A stretch of DNA of 64,000 nucleotides from Pseudomonas rhizophila (GCF_003033885.1 NZ_CP024081.1:4354507-4418506), one strand, 5' to 3'; counted from the stretch's first letter, positions 34,927 to 44,286 are shown. Numbers and translations are program-made. Notes: generated by a model not told the origin, from the letters alone.

Positions 34927-35400
34927 ATGACATTAAAAAAACTGAGCGCTGTAACCGGGCTCGTGCTTTCAGCAATCGCAATTCCGGCGTCGGCAACTGA
35001 ACCGGATAGTCGACGAGTGAAAGGGGTCGAGACCCTGGAAAGAATCACCGGGACCGCCGGCAACAACGTGGTCAAGTCGCTTAGCGATATCTCGCCCGAG
35101 CTGGGTGAATGGATAGTCGATTTCGCCTATGGTGATGTGTTTTCCAGGCCCGGTGTCGCCCTGTGTACGCGCGAGTTGGCAACCATCGCGGCCCTCACCG
35201 CATTGGGGAACGCGCAACCTCAACTCAAGGTGCATATAGAGGGGGCGCTGAATGTGGGTTGCAAACCTGAGGAGATCGTTGAAATCATCATCCAGATGGC
35301 GGTGTATGCTGGTTTTCCCAGCGCGTTGAATGGCATCAGCGCAGCGCGGGAAGTGTTTGCCAAACGAGGCATCAAAATCGTTGCCGCACCTTCCGAGTGA
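34927..35400 (+). CDS. Exported carboxymuconolactone decarboxylase-family protein
   Basis: This 157-residue protein has a Sec signal peptide (TGLVLSAIAIPASATE, cut near residue 23). The domain carries the AhpD-like helical pattern SPELGEWIVDFAYGDVFSRP, CTRELATIAALTALGNAQPQ and EIVEIIIQMAVYAGFPSALN. The AhpD Cys-x2-Cys pair is absent, and only single Cys residues remain, so peroxidase activity of that type is not expected. An AGGAGA site lies 9 bases before the start. A MerR-family gene follows 46 bases downstream and probably regulates it. Confidence 0.85.
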   Translation: MTLKKLSAVTGLVLSAIAIPASATEPDSRRVKGVETLERITGTAGNNVVKSLSDISPELGEWIVDFAYGDVFSRPGVALCTRELATIAALTALGNAQPQLKVHIEGALNVGCKPEEIVEIIIQMAVYAGFPSALNGISAAREVFAKRGIKIVAAPSE

Positions 35401-35446
35401 GCGGAACGGGTGCATTACCGAACACCGATGGCCAAGGATTGTGCTT

Positions 35447-35824
35447 ATGAACGCCTACCAGACGATTGACCAGGTCGCCAAGCGCACCGGCCTTACGGCC
35501 TATACCCTGCGCTACTACGAACGCATCGGCCTGTTGGCACCGGTCGCCCGTGCGGCCGGAGGGCAACGGCTTTATGCGCCGACTGATATGGCGTGGCTGG
35601 AGTTTCTGCTGCGTTTACGCACCACTCACATGACCATCGGCAAAATGCAAACATTCGCCAAGCTGCGCAGCGCTGGGGACTCAACGATTGCCGAACGCCG
35701 CCAGATGCTGGAGAGCCATTTACAGGATGTACAGGCCGAAGTTGCTGCCATGCAAAAGGCCGTTGCTGCACTGCAAGTCAAGATTGACCACTACCGTGCG
35801 CTTGAGGCCAAGGAGGAAGGTTAG
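35447..35824 (+). CDS. MerR-family transcriptional regulator
   Basis: This 125-residue protein starts at 35447 (MNAYQTIDQVAKRTGL) with an N-terminal MerR HTH (TAYTLRYYERIGLLAPVARA, then GGQRLYAPTDMAWLEFLLRL). A dimerising coiled coil runs from about 78 to 122 (MLESHLQDVQAEVAAMQKAV). No metal-binding Cys is present, so it belongs to the small-molecule or aldehyde-type MerR group. Such proteins often control neighbouring aldo-keto reductase or carboxymuconolactone decarboxylase-like genes, here the gene just upstream. Confidence 0.88.
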   Translation: MNAYQTIDQVAKRTGLTAYTLRYYERIGLLAPVARAAGGQRLYAPTDMAWLEFLLRLRTTHMTIGKMQTFAKLRSAGDSTIAERRQMLESHLQDVQAEVAAMQKAVAALQVKIDHYRALEAKEEG

Positions 35825-36236
35825 GATCTGCTCTGTTGGTCGACTCCCGCCCATCACGACAAGCAGAGTCTCGCTGAAATCCTTCATGGCCGCGAGCGAA
35901 GTGGGCACCTTGAGACTATGCTCAGTGTCACTGCAGGCAATGTACTGATTTCGGTTTTCAGCCGCCAAGGAAAGGAGTCTGTATGTCTCTGGTTCTTCGT
36001 GCCCGGTTCTATGATTGGAATGACCGAATGAGCAATCCGGTAACCGGTGCCCAGGGGCGCAGCTTGATCAATGGGCAATATCTCCTCAGTTCGTGAGCGT
36101 TTGGGCGCTTCATTCACAGGGTCGACGATCTCCAATCTGAAGGCCGACTTCTCCAACCAGGTCGAGCAGTCGATCCAGACTGTCGGCAAATGCAGGTGGA
36201 TTACTTTTGGTAAATCCCAAGGACATGGAGAGCCGC
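35825..36236. other. Gap with possible unidentified debris
   Basis: This is about 410 bases without a convincing gene. On the minus strand, two overlapping frames (35884-36189 and 36110-36236) have protein-like stretches such as SNPPAFADSLDRLLDLVGEV and RTEEILPIDQAAPLGTGYRI. They could be one frameshifted remnant, joined near 36130, but I cannot name a family and there is no start with a ribosome site. No tRNA or terminator is visible. Confidence 0.35.
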
Positions 36237-37337
36237 ATGAACACTAAACCACTCCACAAAATCTTATGGCGCCTCGCCGGCTGCGTGACCGGGCTGGCGA
36301 TGGTTGTCGCCAATCCAGCCCAAGCTGCCGATGGCGGCATCGCCGGCGGCCCTACCTCAAGCTATAGCATTGCCTTCAGCAACTCCTACGCGGGCAGTGA
36401 TTTCCGCAAAGTGATGGTGCGCAACTGGCAGGAGGTGGCGGCCCAAGCCCAAAAGGATGGCTTGATCCGCGAGGCTCCGGTGGTCAGCGCCAATAACTCC
36501 GCAGCGGAACAGGCGGCCCATATCCAGGACATGATCGTCAAAGGCGTGAACGCCATCGTCATCCTGGCCGCGTCCGACACGGCCCTCAACGGGGTGATTC
36601 GCGATGCATGCAACGCTGGCATCGTGGTGGTCGTCATGGCCAGTCTGGTCACCGAAAGTTGCGTCTATACCGTGGACTACAACTGGTCCGCCATGGGCCG
36701 CGTGGAAATGGATTATATCGCCGAGCGTCTCAAGGGGAACGGAACACTGCTGGAGATCCGCGGCATTGCCGGCGATGCCACCGATAAAAACATCAGCGAC
36801 GGCATTCGCAAGGCCGCCAGCGACTACCCGGGCCTGAAGTTCGCCAAGACCGTGTACGGGAACTGGACGGCGTCCGTCGCACGCAAGGAGGTGGCGCTGG
36901 CACTGCCGTCGCTTCCCAGCATTGATGCCGTCGCGACTCAGGGGGGCGACGGCTACGGCGCGGCCATGGCGTTCAAGGCGGCGGGGCGCCCTTTGCCGAT
37001 TATTGTGATGGGGAACCGTCAGGACGAACTTGCCCTGTGGAAGCAGGAGCGCGATGCCAATGGCTACGAGACCGTCTCGGTCTCCGCCTCCCCAAGCGTT
37101 TCCCAGGTGGGGTTCTGGGTGGCCCAGCAGATTCTGGCGGGCAAGCAAGTGCCGAAGTTCGTCGAGGTGCCGCTGGTACGCATCGATGCGAAGGACCTGG
37201 ACGCGTGGCTCGCCACTATGCCGGTGGGCGGCGCCGCCAATCCTTTCTACAGCCAGGCTTCCGTTGCGGCGATGATCGACGCGGCCGTCAACCATACGGC
37301 GCCGCCGACGCCTTTGCCGGAGGTGACGAAGCAGTAG
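36237..37337 (+). CDS. Periplasmic binding protein (RbsB/TorT type), probable sensor partner
   Basis: This 366-residue protein starts at 36237 (MNTKPLHKILWRLAGCVTGL) with a signal peptide cut near NPAQAAD. The body is a sugar-type type I binding protein: YSIAFSNSYAGSDFRKVMV, NNSAAEQAAHIQDMIVKGVN, AIVILAASDTALNGVIRDAC and VATQGGDGYGAAMAF. The start follows a shadow frame from 36207. No permease or ATPase gene is near. The next gene, 31 bases on, is a membrane hybrid kinase. As in the TorT/TorS pair, the binding protein probably presents a ligand to the kinase's periplasmic domain instead of serving transport. Confidence 0.85.
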   Translation: MNTKPLHKILWRLAGCVTGLAMVVANPAQAADGGIAGGPTSSYSIAFSNSYAGSDFRKVMVRNWQEVAAQAQKDGLIREAPVVSANNSAAEQAAHIQDMIVKGVNAIVILAASDTALNGVIRDACNAGIVVVVMASLVTESCVYTVDYNWSAMGRVEMDYIAERLKGNGTLLEIRGIAGDATDKNISDGIRKAASDYPGLKFAKTVYGNWTASVARKEVALALPSLPSIDAVATQGGDGYGAAMAFKAAGRPLPIIVMGNRQDELALWKQERDANGYETVSVSASPSVSQVGFWVAQQILAGKQVPKFVEVPLVRIDAKDLDAWLATMPVGGAANPFYSQASVAAMIDAAVNHTAPPTPLPEVTKQ

Positions 37338-37368
37338 TGGTGGGCGGGGAGCGAGGAGGCGAGGCGCG

Positions 37369-40300
37369 GTGCTGACATTCAGGCCCACCACAGACAGGCC
37401 CATTGCCGTCAGGATCGGGCTGGCAGTCGCCGCACTGGTGTTTCTGATGCTGGCGGTATCGCTAGTGAACCTCTATGGCCTGCGAGGCATGGTTCGTTCG
37501 GTGGATTCGGCCAGCCATTCCGCAGAAATTCTGGCCTCGGTCAACGGGGCCACCGAGCGGGTGGAAAACTTCATCGCCACCCGCGACCAGGAAAGCCTCT
37601 CCCAAGCCGAGGGCATGGTGGCGACCGCTATTGCCGGCCTTACCGCCATTGCGGTGGCAGAGGCGCAATCGCTCAAGGGCGGTCTGGACAGGCTCGCCGC
37701 GGCGATCGCCGCTTTGCGGGCGGCGACCCTGACCATGGATGGCGAAACGGAGAACATGACAGCCCACTACGGTCGGATGCGAGAGGCGACGATCCTGGTC
37801 GAACAGGGCATCGCCGATGGGCTGAAGGGGCTTGACGCCCGCACCGCTGAGCACCAGGCACAGGTGAGCAACATTGAAGGCGCCCATCGCATCCTGGATA
37901 TCCTGCGCAACGGCGAACGGATCATCATCGCCAATGTGGCCAAGATGCTGGTGACCGGTGATGGGGCGGCCGCAGCGCGCAACGCCTGCGCGGCACTCCC
38001 GCCGGTGGTCGAGCAATTGCGCGAGGTGATGGGGGAGCCGCAGGAGAGAGAGCCCCTCGACCAGTTGGCAACAGCGGTCGTTGCTACCTGCGTGACGGTA
38101 GAGCACCTTGGCGAGGCGCCCAAGTTGCGGGGAGGCGAGGCGTTGCGGCAGCTCGCCGTCGTCGGGGATGTGGTCGAGCACCTCGAGGCAATGTTGAGTG
38201 AGGTGGATGGGCGCGTTGCTCATGATGCAAGCGACATTCAGGCAGCCACCGGCTTGCTGCACAATGCCGCCGCGTTGTCCAAGCGTTTCGCCGAGCGTGT
38301 TGCCACCCTGGAGGCGCAGACCCTGTCGTTTCGCCTGTCACCGTCAGCGGAGGTCGCCAGCTCTGTCGGCCACATCCTTGATGAACTTTCCCGTCTCGCG
38401 CGCGTTCTGCCTTCGTCCGTGGGGCCGCAAGCCAAGGCTACGCCTCTGACGGTCAGCGATCAGATTGCCGGCTACCGGGCGGCATTCGCCAGGTTCCATC
38501 AGGCAAGCAACGCTTTGAGCGATGCACGCGATCAGGTTCGCGACGAGGCTCGCAGCGCCGGCCAGTTGGTTGCGCGCTTCGCTGGAGAGGCGCGCTCCGA
38601 CGCCTTGGTCCACAATGATCGCGGCATGCTTGCGACGATAATTGCAGGTACCGTCGCCATCCTGCTAGCCGGCGCCATCGCCTGGAGCACGTCGCGATTT
38701 ATCGCACAGCCCATCGTGGCCCTGGCCTCGGTCATGCGCAGGCTTGCGGCCGGCGACCTGAACGCCGAGATCGCCAGCGCCGGACGCGGCGACGAGATTG
38801 GAATCATGACCCGCGCCGTACGGGTGTTCCAGGAGAATGCCCTGCGCATCCGGGTGCTGGAGGCTGAGGCTGAAGCCGAACGACAGCAAGTCCAGGCCTC
38901 CTTGGAGAGAATGGTCGCCGAACGGACCGACACGCTGCATCAACAGACCGAGGTGCTGGAGGCGCAGGCCGTCGAGCTCATTCAGGCGCGCAACCAGGCC
39001 GAGACGGCCAACCAGGCAAAGAGCGATTTCGTCGCCACGGTCAGCCACGAACTGCGCACCCCCCTGACCCTCATTCTCGCCCCCCTGGAGCAGCTCTCGG
39101 CGGCGACCATCCCGCCGGCGGACTGGCATGTGCAAATCGACCGCGCCCAACGCAACGCACTGCGCTTGATGAACCGGGTGAATGACATTCTCGATTTCTC
39201 CAAAGCCGAAGCGGGCAAGTTTGAGGTGTGTCCGGCGCCAATTGACTTGAACAAGATGGTGGGTGTGCTGGCCGAGGATGCCGCCATGGTGGCCGAGGGC
39301 AAAGGCTGCACTCTGACCAGCAGCATCGATCCTGCGCTCGGCACGGTGTTCCTGGACCCCCGACACTTCGAGAAGATTCTTCTCAACCTGGTGAGCAATG
39401 CTATCAAGTTCACGTCCGCTGGCGGCACCGTGCACCTGGCAGTGACGCTGATTGATGGCGAGCGTTTTGAACTCGCGGTGCAAGACTCGGGGATCGGCAT
39501 TGCGCCTGACAAACTGCCGTTGCTGTTCCAGCGTTTTTCCCAGATCGACAACTCCGCCACGCGCCACTACAGCGGCACAGGCATCGGTCTGGCCCTGGTC
39601 AAGGATCTGGCCGAACTGATGGGGGGCGAAGTGGGCGTGAACAGCGAGCCTGGACGGGGTTCGTGCTTCTTTGTTCGACTTCCGCTGGGGGCCGAGCAAA
39701 ACACCGTGCCGAGCGAAGCCAGCAATATGCAGGAGCGATCGTCATCGAGCACAACAAGCACTATTGAGCAGCGCCACTTGCGTTTCGACGACGGCCACCA
39801 AGGCAGTCGCAACGACCAAGTCGTGACGCAAGGCGCAGGTGACGAGCAGCACCCGGAACACGCCTTGCGATCCAGAGTGCTGGTGGTCGACGACAGCCCG
39901 GAAATGCTCAGCTATCTCAGAGAACTTTTGCAAAACGATTACATCGTCGCCACCGCAGTTGATGGCGAGCAGGCCTGGGCACTCCTGCAGCGTCGACCCA
40001 TCGATGTGGTCGTTTCGGATGTGATGATGCCGAAACTCGATGGCTTTGGCCTGACAGCCAGAATCAAAGCCAGCGCCGGTTTTGCCCATTTACCGGTGAT
40101 CCTGGTGACCGCCCGTGGCGGTAGCGAGGCCTGCGTCTCCGGGCTGGAGAGTGGCGCCGATGACTATATCGCCAAACCCTTCTCGCCGCTGGAGCTCATG
40201 GCTCGCGTGCGCGCGGCGCTCCGCATGAGTCACGTGCAAACCGAACTGCATGCAAAATCCCGTCAGGCGGGCATGGCCGAAATCGCTACGACTGTGCTGC

Positions 40301-41082
40301 ACAACGTCGGCAACGTCCTTAACAGTGTGAACGTATCGGCAGAACTGGTCAGCAGCCTGATGCGCACCTCCAAAGCCCAGGGGCTGGGCAAGGTGGCTCA
40401 GATGATGAACGAACACGTCCATGACTTGAGCGATTTTCTCACCACAGACCACAAAGGAAAGATGCTGCCCGGCTACCTGCTCAAGCTGGCGGAGGTGGTG
40501 GCGATAGAGCAACAGGGCATTATCGAAGAGCTCGGGCAACTCACCAAGGGCATTGACCACATCAAAACCATTGTCGCTGCCCAGCAGTCCTATGCCGTTG
40601 CTGTCAGTATCGTCGAGACAGTACCGGTCCCGGAGTTGATCGATGATGCCTTGCGCATGAGTGCTGGATCACTGGCGCGCCAGGAGGTGACGGTGGTCAA
40701 GGACATTGCCGACTTGCCCTTGCTGCCGCTGGACCGGCACCGGATGCTGCTGATTCTGGTGAACCTGATCCGCAATGCCAAACAAGCAATGAACGGCGTG
40801 ATCGATCGCAGCCCGTGCATCACGTTCAGCGCCTTGCTGGCTGACGGGCCAGCATTGCGTATCACGGTGACCGACAACGGCAATGGGATTGCACCAGAGC
40901 ATCTGGCGCGGCTCTTTTCCCATGGCTTCACTACTCGCAAAGACGGTCACGGTTTCGGCCTGCACAGCTGCGCGCTGGCCGCACAGGAAATGGGGGGCAG
41001 CTTGACCGTGCACAGCGACGGGGCTGGACAGGGTGCAACCTTCATCCTTGATGTTCCGCTCGATGGTCCGCAGACGCAGTGA
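37369..41082 (+). CDS. Hybrid histidine kinase with internal REC and a second kinase core
   Basis: This 1237-residue protein starts with GTG behind AGGAGG (37354-37359). Order: membrane helix (about 10-30); large helical, Ala-rich periplasmic domain (about 35-420); second membrane helix (about 422-442); HAMP (about 443-495); coiled coil; HisKA with phospho-acceptor H560 (SHELRTPL). HATPase 1 follows (LLNLVSNAIKFT, DSGIGI, GTGIGL, about 665-780). The receiver domain (about 834-955) has acidic pocket VVDDSPEM and phospho-acceptor about D884 (VVVSDVMMPKLDGFG). A second dimerisation-type helix has TVLHNVGNVLNSVNVSAELV (His about 978). HATPase 2 reads LILVNLIRNAKQAMN, TDNGNGI and DGHGFGLHSCALAAQEMGG (about 1125-1230). 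No HPt domain or output regulator is encoded next door. Confidence 0.93.
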   Translation: MLTFRPTTDRPIAVRIGLAVAALVFLMLAVSLVNLYGLRGMVRSVDSASHSAEILASVNGATERVENFIATRDQESLSQAEGMVATAIAGLTAIAVAEAQSLKGGLDRLAAAIAALRAATLTMDGETENMTAHYGRMREATILVEQGIADGLKGLDARTAEHQAQVSNIEGAHRILDILRNGERIIIANVAKMLVTGDGAAAARNACAALPPVVEQLREVMGEPQEREPLDQLATAVVATCVTVEHLGEAPKLRGGEALRQLAVVGDVVEHLEAMLSEVDGRVAHDASDIQAATGLLHNAAALSKRFAERVATLEAQTLSFRLSPSAEVASSVGHILDELSRLARVLPSSVGPQAKATPLTVSDQIAGYRAAFARFHQASNALSDARDQVRDEARSAGQLVARFAGEARSDALVHNDRGMLATIIAGTVAILLAGAIAWSTSRFIAQPIVALASVMRRLAAGDLNAEIASAGRGDEIGIMTRAVRVFQENALRIRVLEAEAEAERQQVQASLERMVAERTDTLHQQTEVLEAQAVELIQARNQAETANQAKSDFVATVSHELRTPLTLILAPLEQLSAATIPPADWHVQIDRAQRNALRLMNRVNDILDFSKAEAGKFEVCPAPIDLNKMVGVLAEDAAMVAEGKGCTLTSSIDPALGTVFLDPRHFEKILLNLVSNAIKFTSAGGTVHLAVTLIDGERFELAVQDSGIGIAPDKLPLLFQRFSQIDNSATRHYSGTGIGLALVKDLAELMGGEVGVNSEPGRGSCFFVRLPLGAEQNTVPSEASNMQERSSSSTTSTIEQRHLRFDDGHQGSRNDQVVTQGAGDEQHPEHALRSRVLVVDDSPEMLSYLRELLQNDYIVATAVDGEQAWALLQRRPIDVVVSDVMMPKLDGFGLTARIKASAGFAHLPVILVTARGGSEACVSGLESGADDYIAKPFSPLELMARVRAALRMSHVQTELHAKSRQAGMAEIATTVLHNVGNVLNSVNVSAELVSSLMRTSKAQGLGKVAQMMNEHVHDLSDFLTTDHKGKMLPGYLLKLAEVVAIEQQGIIEELGQLTKGIDHIKTIVAAQQSYAVAVSIVETVPVPELIDDALRMSAGSLARQEVTVVKDIADLPLLPLDRHRMLLILVNLIRNAKQAMNGVIDRSPCITFSALLADGPALRITVTDNGNGIAPEHLARLFSHGFTTRKDGHGFGLHSCALAAQEMGGSLTVHSDGAGQGATFILDVPLDGPQTQ

Positions 41083-41103
41083 TGAGCACCAGATGTCAGG
41101 AAA

Positions 41104-41238
41104 TCATTTGGAAGCGAGTCCCAGATAGACCCAGTACAGCAGGGCAGTTGCGCCGATGGCAGCTCCTGACATGCAAACGGCTATCCAGCCAAATCGCCAG
41201 ATATGTGACTTAATTACAATGTGGTCACAAGTTGTCAA
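41104..41238 (-). CDS. Possible 44-residue small membrane protein
   Basis: The minus-strand frame from a TTG at 41238 would encode a short polar start, then WRFGWIAVCMSGAAIGATAL and LYWVYLGLASK, one strong membrane helix with an aromatic belt. No ATG exists in frame, the ribosome site is poor, and the start overlaps the TetR operator at 41204-41229. The helix looks too well formed for chance, but I give it low confidence. Confidence 0.3.
   Translation of the reverse strand: MTTCDHIVIKSHIWRFGWIAVCMSGAAIGATALLYWVYLGLASK
41204..41229. promoter_or_regulatory. TetR operator, site 1 of 4 (before the TetR gene)
   Basis: TGTGAC-N14-GTCACA, 26 bp in total. It ends 37 bases before the TetR start, which suits autoregulation. 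Half-sites and total length are identical or nearly so to three other sites in the island. Confidence 0.8.
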
Positions 41239-41266
41239 CCGCCTTTGAGGTGAGTAAGCTGACCGC

Positions 41267-41881
41267 ATGAACCAGCCAATATCCCCCAGCGTCCGTGGCC
41301 CAGTCGACCATGACATCCGAGACCAGATTGTCGCGGCGGCCAATGAGCATTTCAGTCAATACGGTTACGGCAAGACCACGGTGTCCGACCTGGCCAAGGC
41401 CATCGGGTTTTCCAAGGCTTACATCTACAAGTTCTTTGATTCCAAGCAGGCAATCGGCGAAGCCATTTGCAAAAATTGTCTGGCGCAAATCGTTGCCGCC
41501 GTGGAGCAGGCCATCAACGTGGAAGGCCTCTCACCTACGGAGCGCTTTAGACGCATGGTCAAAACACTGATGGTCACGGGCGCGGACCTGTTCTTCAACG
41601 ACCGCAAGCTTTATGACATCGCCGCGTTCTCGGCCTCGGAGCGTTGGCCAAGCTCGCAGGTTTATAATGCCCGGATCAAAGACTTTGTTCTGCAGATCGT
41701 ACGAGAGGGGCGAGAACTCGGTGAGTTCGAGCGCAGGACGCCACTGGACGAGACGGTAGACGCGATACATCTGGCGCTCCAGCCTTTCGTCAATCCTTTG
41801 CTGTTGCAGTACAACCTCGATCGCATCGAGGATGCCCCAACGCTCACCTCCAATCTCATCCTGCGTAGCCTCATGCCCTGA
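41267..41881 (+). CDS. TetR-family repressor of the lipid/efflux island
   Basis: This 204-residue protein has the N-terminal HTH (IRDQIVAAANEHFSQYGYGK, TTVSDLAKAIGFSKAYIYKF) and a C-terminal ligand domain of about 140 residues (TERFRRMVKTLMVTGADLFF, DETVDAIHLALQPFVNPLLL). It is placed at the left edge of an island whose promoters share a 26-bp palindrome with its own promoter. The ligand is unknown. Given the thioesterase, FadL and KAS-II genes it may be a fatty acyl compound or the pump substrate. Confidence 0.92.
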   Translation: MNQPISPSVRGPVDHDIRDQIVAAANEHFSQYGYGKTTVSDLAKAIGFSKAYIYKFFDSKQAIGEAICKNCLAQIVAAVEQAINVEGLSPTERFRRMVKTLMVTGADLFFNDRKLYDIAAFSASERWPSSQVYNARIKDFVLQIVREGRELGEFERRTPLDETVDAIHLALQPFVNPLLLQYNLDRIEDAPTLTSNLILRSLMP

Positions 41882-41973
41882 GTTTCGGCTGAGGGCTGCA
41901 TTGCCATTGCAACCTATTCCCGCGTGGTCCCTGCGATTTTACCTTCTGAATGAAGGTATCTATTTGTCTGGAT

Positions 41974-41999
41974 TGTGACTGTTGACACAAATGGTCACA
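41974..41999. promoter_or_regulatory. TetR operator, site 2 of 4 (before the thioesterase gene)
   Basis: TGTGAC-N14-GTCACA, 26 bp, in the 280-base gap between the TetR gene and the thioesterase gene at 42162. The gap holds nothing else I can support. The site would place the thioesterase and FadL genes under the same repressor. Confidence 0.78.
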
Positions 42000-42161
42000 T
42001 GAATAAGTATGGCGCATCTGTTCTCAAGAGATCGCCATGATCCAGCGCCGCCTTCAGCTTAGGTCTTCACCGATTCCATCCACCCGTTTCGATTGGGAGA
42101 GGGCGACGCCTGCGTGCTGCTTGGTGGGGATCACGACGGGTCAGTTCAGGGGAGCGTTGAT

Positions 42162-42941
42162 ATGACCAGCTTTGCCCAGATGCTGCAGCAATTCGATCCA
42201 GACTCACCTTTTATTGCACCACCCAACTGGCTACAGGGGCGCACTGTCTTTGGGGGCCTGTCTGCGGCGCTGTCGCTGCAAGCGGTTTTGCGTGAGTGTC
42301 CGACAGATTTCCCGCCGTTCAGGTCAGCCCAGGTGTCGTTCATTGGCCCTGTCACACAGGCCCAGACATTCGAAACCAGCGTGTTGCGTCAAGGGCGGTC
42401 AGTCACCTCGGTAGCGGTCGACTGTATGTCGGGCGATGACCTGGCGCTGCGCACCACGCTGTTATTCGCTCAGCCGCGCGAAAGCAAAATCAGCCACAAC
42501 TCCTGGGGAAGACCGCTTGTAGAGGGGCCATCCAAATACTCCACGCTGGTTCTGGATAGCAACGTCGCACCGGCTTGCGCCCATAACTTCGAGATGCGCG
42601 CGGCGGGCGGTTCATTGCCAGTATCTGGCGCAGAAAATCCCGAACTGTTGATGTGGGTGCGCCACCTGGATGCACAGGGCGTGGACCCGGCCGTCGCCTT
42701 GGTTGCGCTCGCTGACAGTTTGCCGCCGGCCGCCATGACCTGCTTCACCGAGCCCGCCGCCATCAGCTCTGCGTCCTGGATGATTGATCTACCGCAGCCG
42801 GCCGTTGCTGGTGAATGGTTTCTCATCAGTTCTTTCAGCCAGCAGGCTCTGGAAGGTTACTCATTGCAAGATATGGAAATCTGGGACGAAAGCGGTCGAC
42901 GAGTGCTTTGGGCGCGTCAGACCGTGGCAATTTTCACATAA
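42162..42941 (+). CDS. Acyl-CoA thioesterase-family protein (double hot-dog)
   Basis: This 259-residue protein starts at 42162 (MTSFAQMLQQFDPDSPF), with AGGGGAG 7-13 bases upstream; the frame is open to 42093 but no better start exists. The N-terminal half has WLQGRTVFGGLSAALSLQAV and SAQVSFIGPVTQAQTFETSV, the pattern of TesB/YbaW-like double hot-dog thioesterases. The C-terminal half (WMIDLPQPAVAGEWFLISSF, then LQDMEIWDESGRRVLWARQT) repeats the fold. It would release a fatty acid from an acyl carrier. FadL follows after 50 bases in probable co-transcription. Confidence 0.82.
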   Translation: MTSFAQMLQQFDPDSPFIAPPNWLQGRTVFGGLSAALSLQAVLRECPTDFPPFRSAQVSFIGPVTQAQTFETSVLRQGRSVTSVAVDCMSGDDLALRTTLLFAQPRESKISHNSWGRPLVEGPSKYSTLVLDSNVAPACAHNFEMRAAGGSLPVSGAENPELLMWVRHLDAQGVDPAVALVALADSLPPAAMTCFTEPAAISSASWMIDLPQPAVAGEWFLISSFSQQALEGYSLQDMEIWDESGRRVLWARQTVAIFT

Positions 42942-42991
42942 CACAACCACCCGCTTCATTCACCTCAGCTACTGCTGTAAGAGTTCTAATA

Positions 42992-44263
42992 ATGAAAAAA
43001 ATATGGCTCAAGACCCCGCTAGGTCTCGCTGTTGCGCTCGCCACTTCTCATGTGCTGGCGAGCGGTTTCGCGCTCAATGAGCAAAGCATCAGTGGGATGG
43101 GATCCGGGTTTGCCGGTCGCTCGTCTTCTGCTGAAGATGCGAGCACCGTTTTTGGCAATCCGGCGGGCATGTCTCGCTTGAAGAGGGAGCAGGTCAGTCT
43201 GGGGGCGGCGACGCTTTTCGCCAAGTCCGACATCAGCCAGACTCGCAGCACCTTCGGTGGCCAGCAGGACGGCGATATGGTGCCAGCGACCACGGTGCCG
43301 ATGGGTTACTACGTCAAACCCATTGATGAGCACTGGGCGTTCGGTGTTGGTTTTTATGTTCCTTTCGGCCTGATTACCGACTATGGCAGCGGTTTCGCCG
43401 GGCGTTATTACGCCAACAAAAGCGAGGTCACGACCCTTACGTTCCAGCCCACTGTAAGCTATGCCTTTAACGACAAAGTGTCGATCGGGTTCGGTCCTAC
43501 CATCAACCGTATCAGCGGTGAGTTGTCCGGGATGGTGCCCAACCCTCTCAGCCCTGGGCGCAATGATGGAAAACTCAAAAGCACCGGCGACGACACGGCC
43601 CTGGGTTTCAACGCGGGGATCCTGGTGCAGGCTACTGACCGAACCCGTTTAGGTCTGACGTACCACTCCAAAGTCAGTTACCACTTGGACGCCAAGACTA
43701 AGGTTACTGGTGGAGTCTTCAGCTTGCTGGGCGTCAGCGGCCAGAGCTATGACGCTTCGCTGGATGTGGATACACCGGAGTCGGTGGACTTCTCGGTGAC
43801 TCATCAGCTCAACGATGACTGGACGCTTTATGCAGGGACCACCTGGACACGCTGGAGTCGCTTCAAGGAACTGGTCATCCAGAACTCGGGTTTGCCTCCT
43901 TTGCTCAGTGGCTCGCTGGGCACCGTTGCCGAAGAGCAGAACTGGCATGACACGTGGGCCCACGCCATCGGTACGGCGTACCGGTTGAACAACCAGTGGG
44001 TGCTTCGCGCAGGCTTGTCGGTCGACCAGTCGCCCGCCAACAACACCGACCGCGGGCCACGTATTCCTACGGGCGACCGGACGGTGATCAGCTTCGGTGC
44101 AGGCTGGACGCCGGTGGACGATGTCACGATCGACGTTGCCTATTCTTATCTGTGGGAAGAGAGCGTGCAGGTCAATCACACCTCAGCGACCCGGGGCGCC
44201 TACAGCTCCACGTATAAGAACAGTGCCAGCGGCCTCGGTGCTTCTGTCAGCTATCGCTTCTGA
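42992..44263 (+). CDS. OmpP1/FadL-family outer-membrane transporter
   Basis: This 423-residue protein starts at 42992 (MKKIWLKTPLGLAVALATSH) with a signal peptide ending near VLASG. The mature part opens FALNEQSISGMGSGFAGRSS and has the FadL NPA motif in VFGNPAGMSRL (about 50). Beta-strand repeats end in VSYRF with the terminal Phe. FadL proteins take long-chain fatty acids or other hydrophobic molecules across the outer membrane by lateral diffusion. A rho-independent terminator follows at 44287. Confidence 0.92.
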   Translation: MKKIWLKTPLGLAVALATSHVLASGFALNEQSISGMGSGFAGRSSSAEDASTVFGNPAGMSRLKREQVSLGAATLFAKSDISQTRSTFGGQQDGDMVPATTVPMGYYVKPIDEHWAFGVGFYVPFGLITDYGSGFAGRYYANKSEVTTLTFQPTVSYAFNDKVSIGFGPTINRISGELSGMVPNPLSPGRNDGKLKSTGDDTALGFNAGILVQATDRTRLGLTYHSKVSYHLDAKTKVTGGVFSLLGVSGQSYDASLDVDTPESVDFSVTHQLNDDWTLYAGTTWTRWSRFKELVIQNSGLPPLLSGSLGTVAEEQNWHDTWAHAIGTAYRLNNQWVLRAGLSVDQSPANNTDRGPRIPTGDRTVISFGAGWTPVDDVTIDVAYSYLWEESVQVNHTSATRGAYSSTYKNSASGLGASVSYRF

Positions 44264-44286
44264 TTGATTGCCGCTTTACGATAACG

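Noticed and set aside
35884..36236. Two minus-strand frames that might be one frameshifted gene
   Set aside because: No family could be recognised and no start is visible, so it is only noted as possible debris.
38665..39699. Minus-strand open frame of 344 codons
   Set aside because: Antisense to the kinase core of the hybrid kinase, with typical shadow composition.
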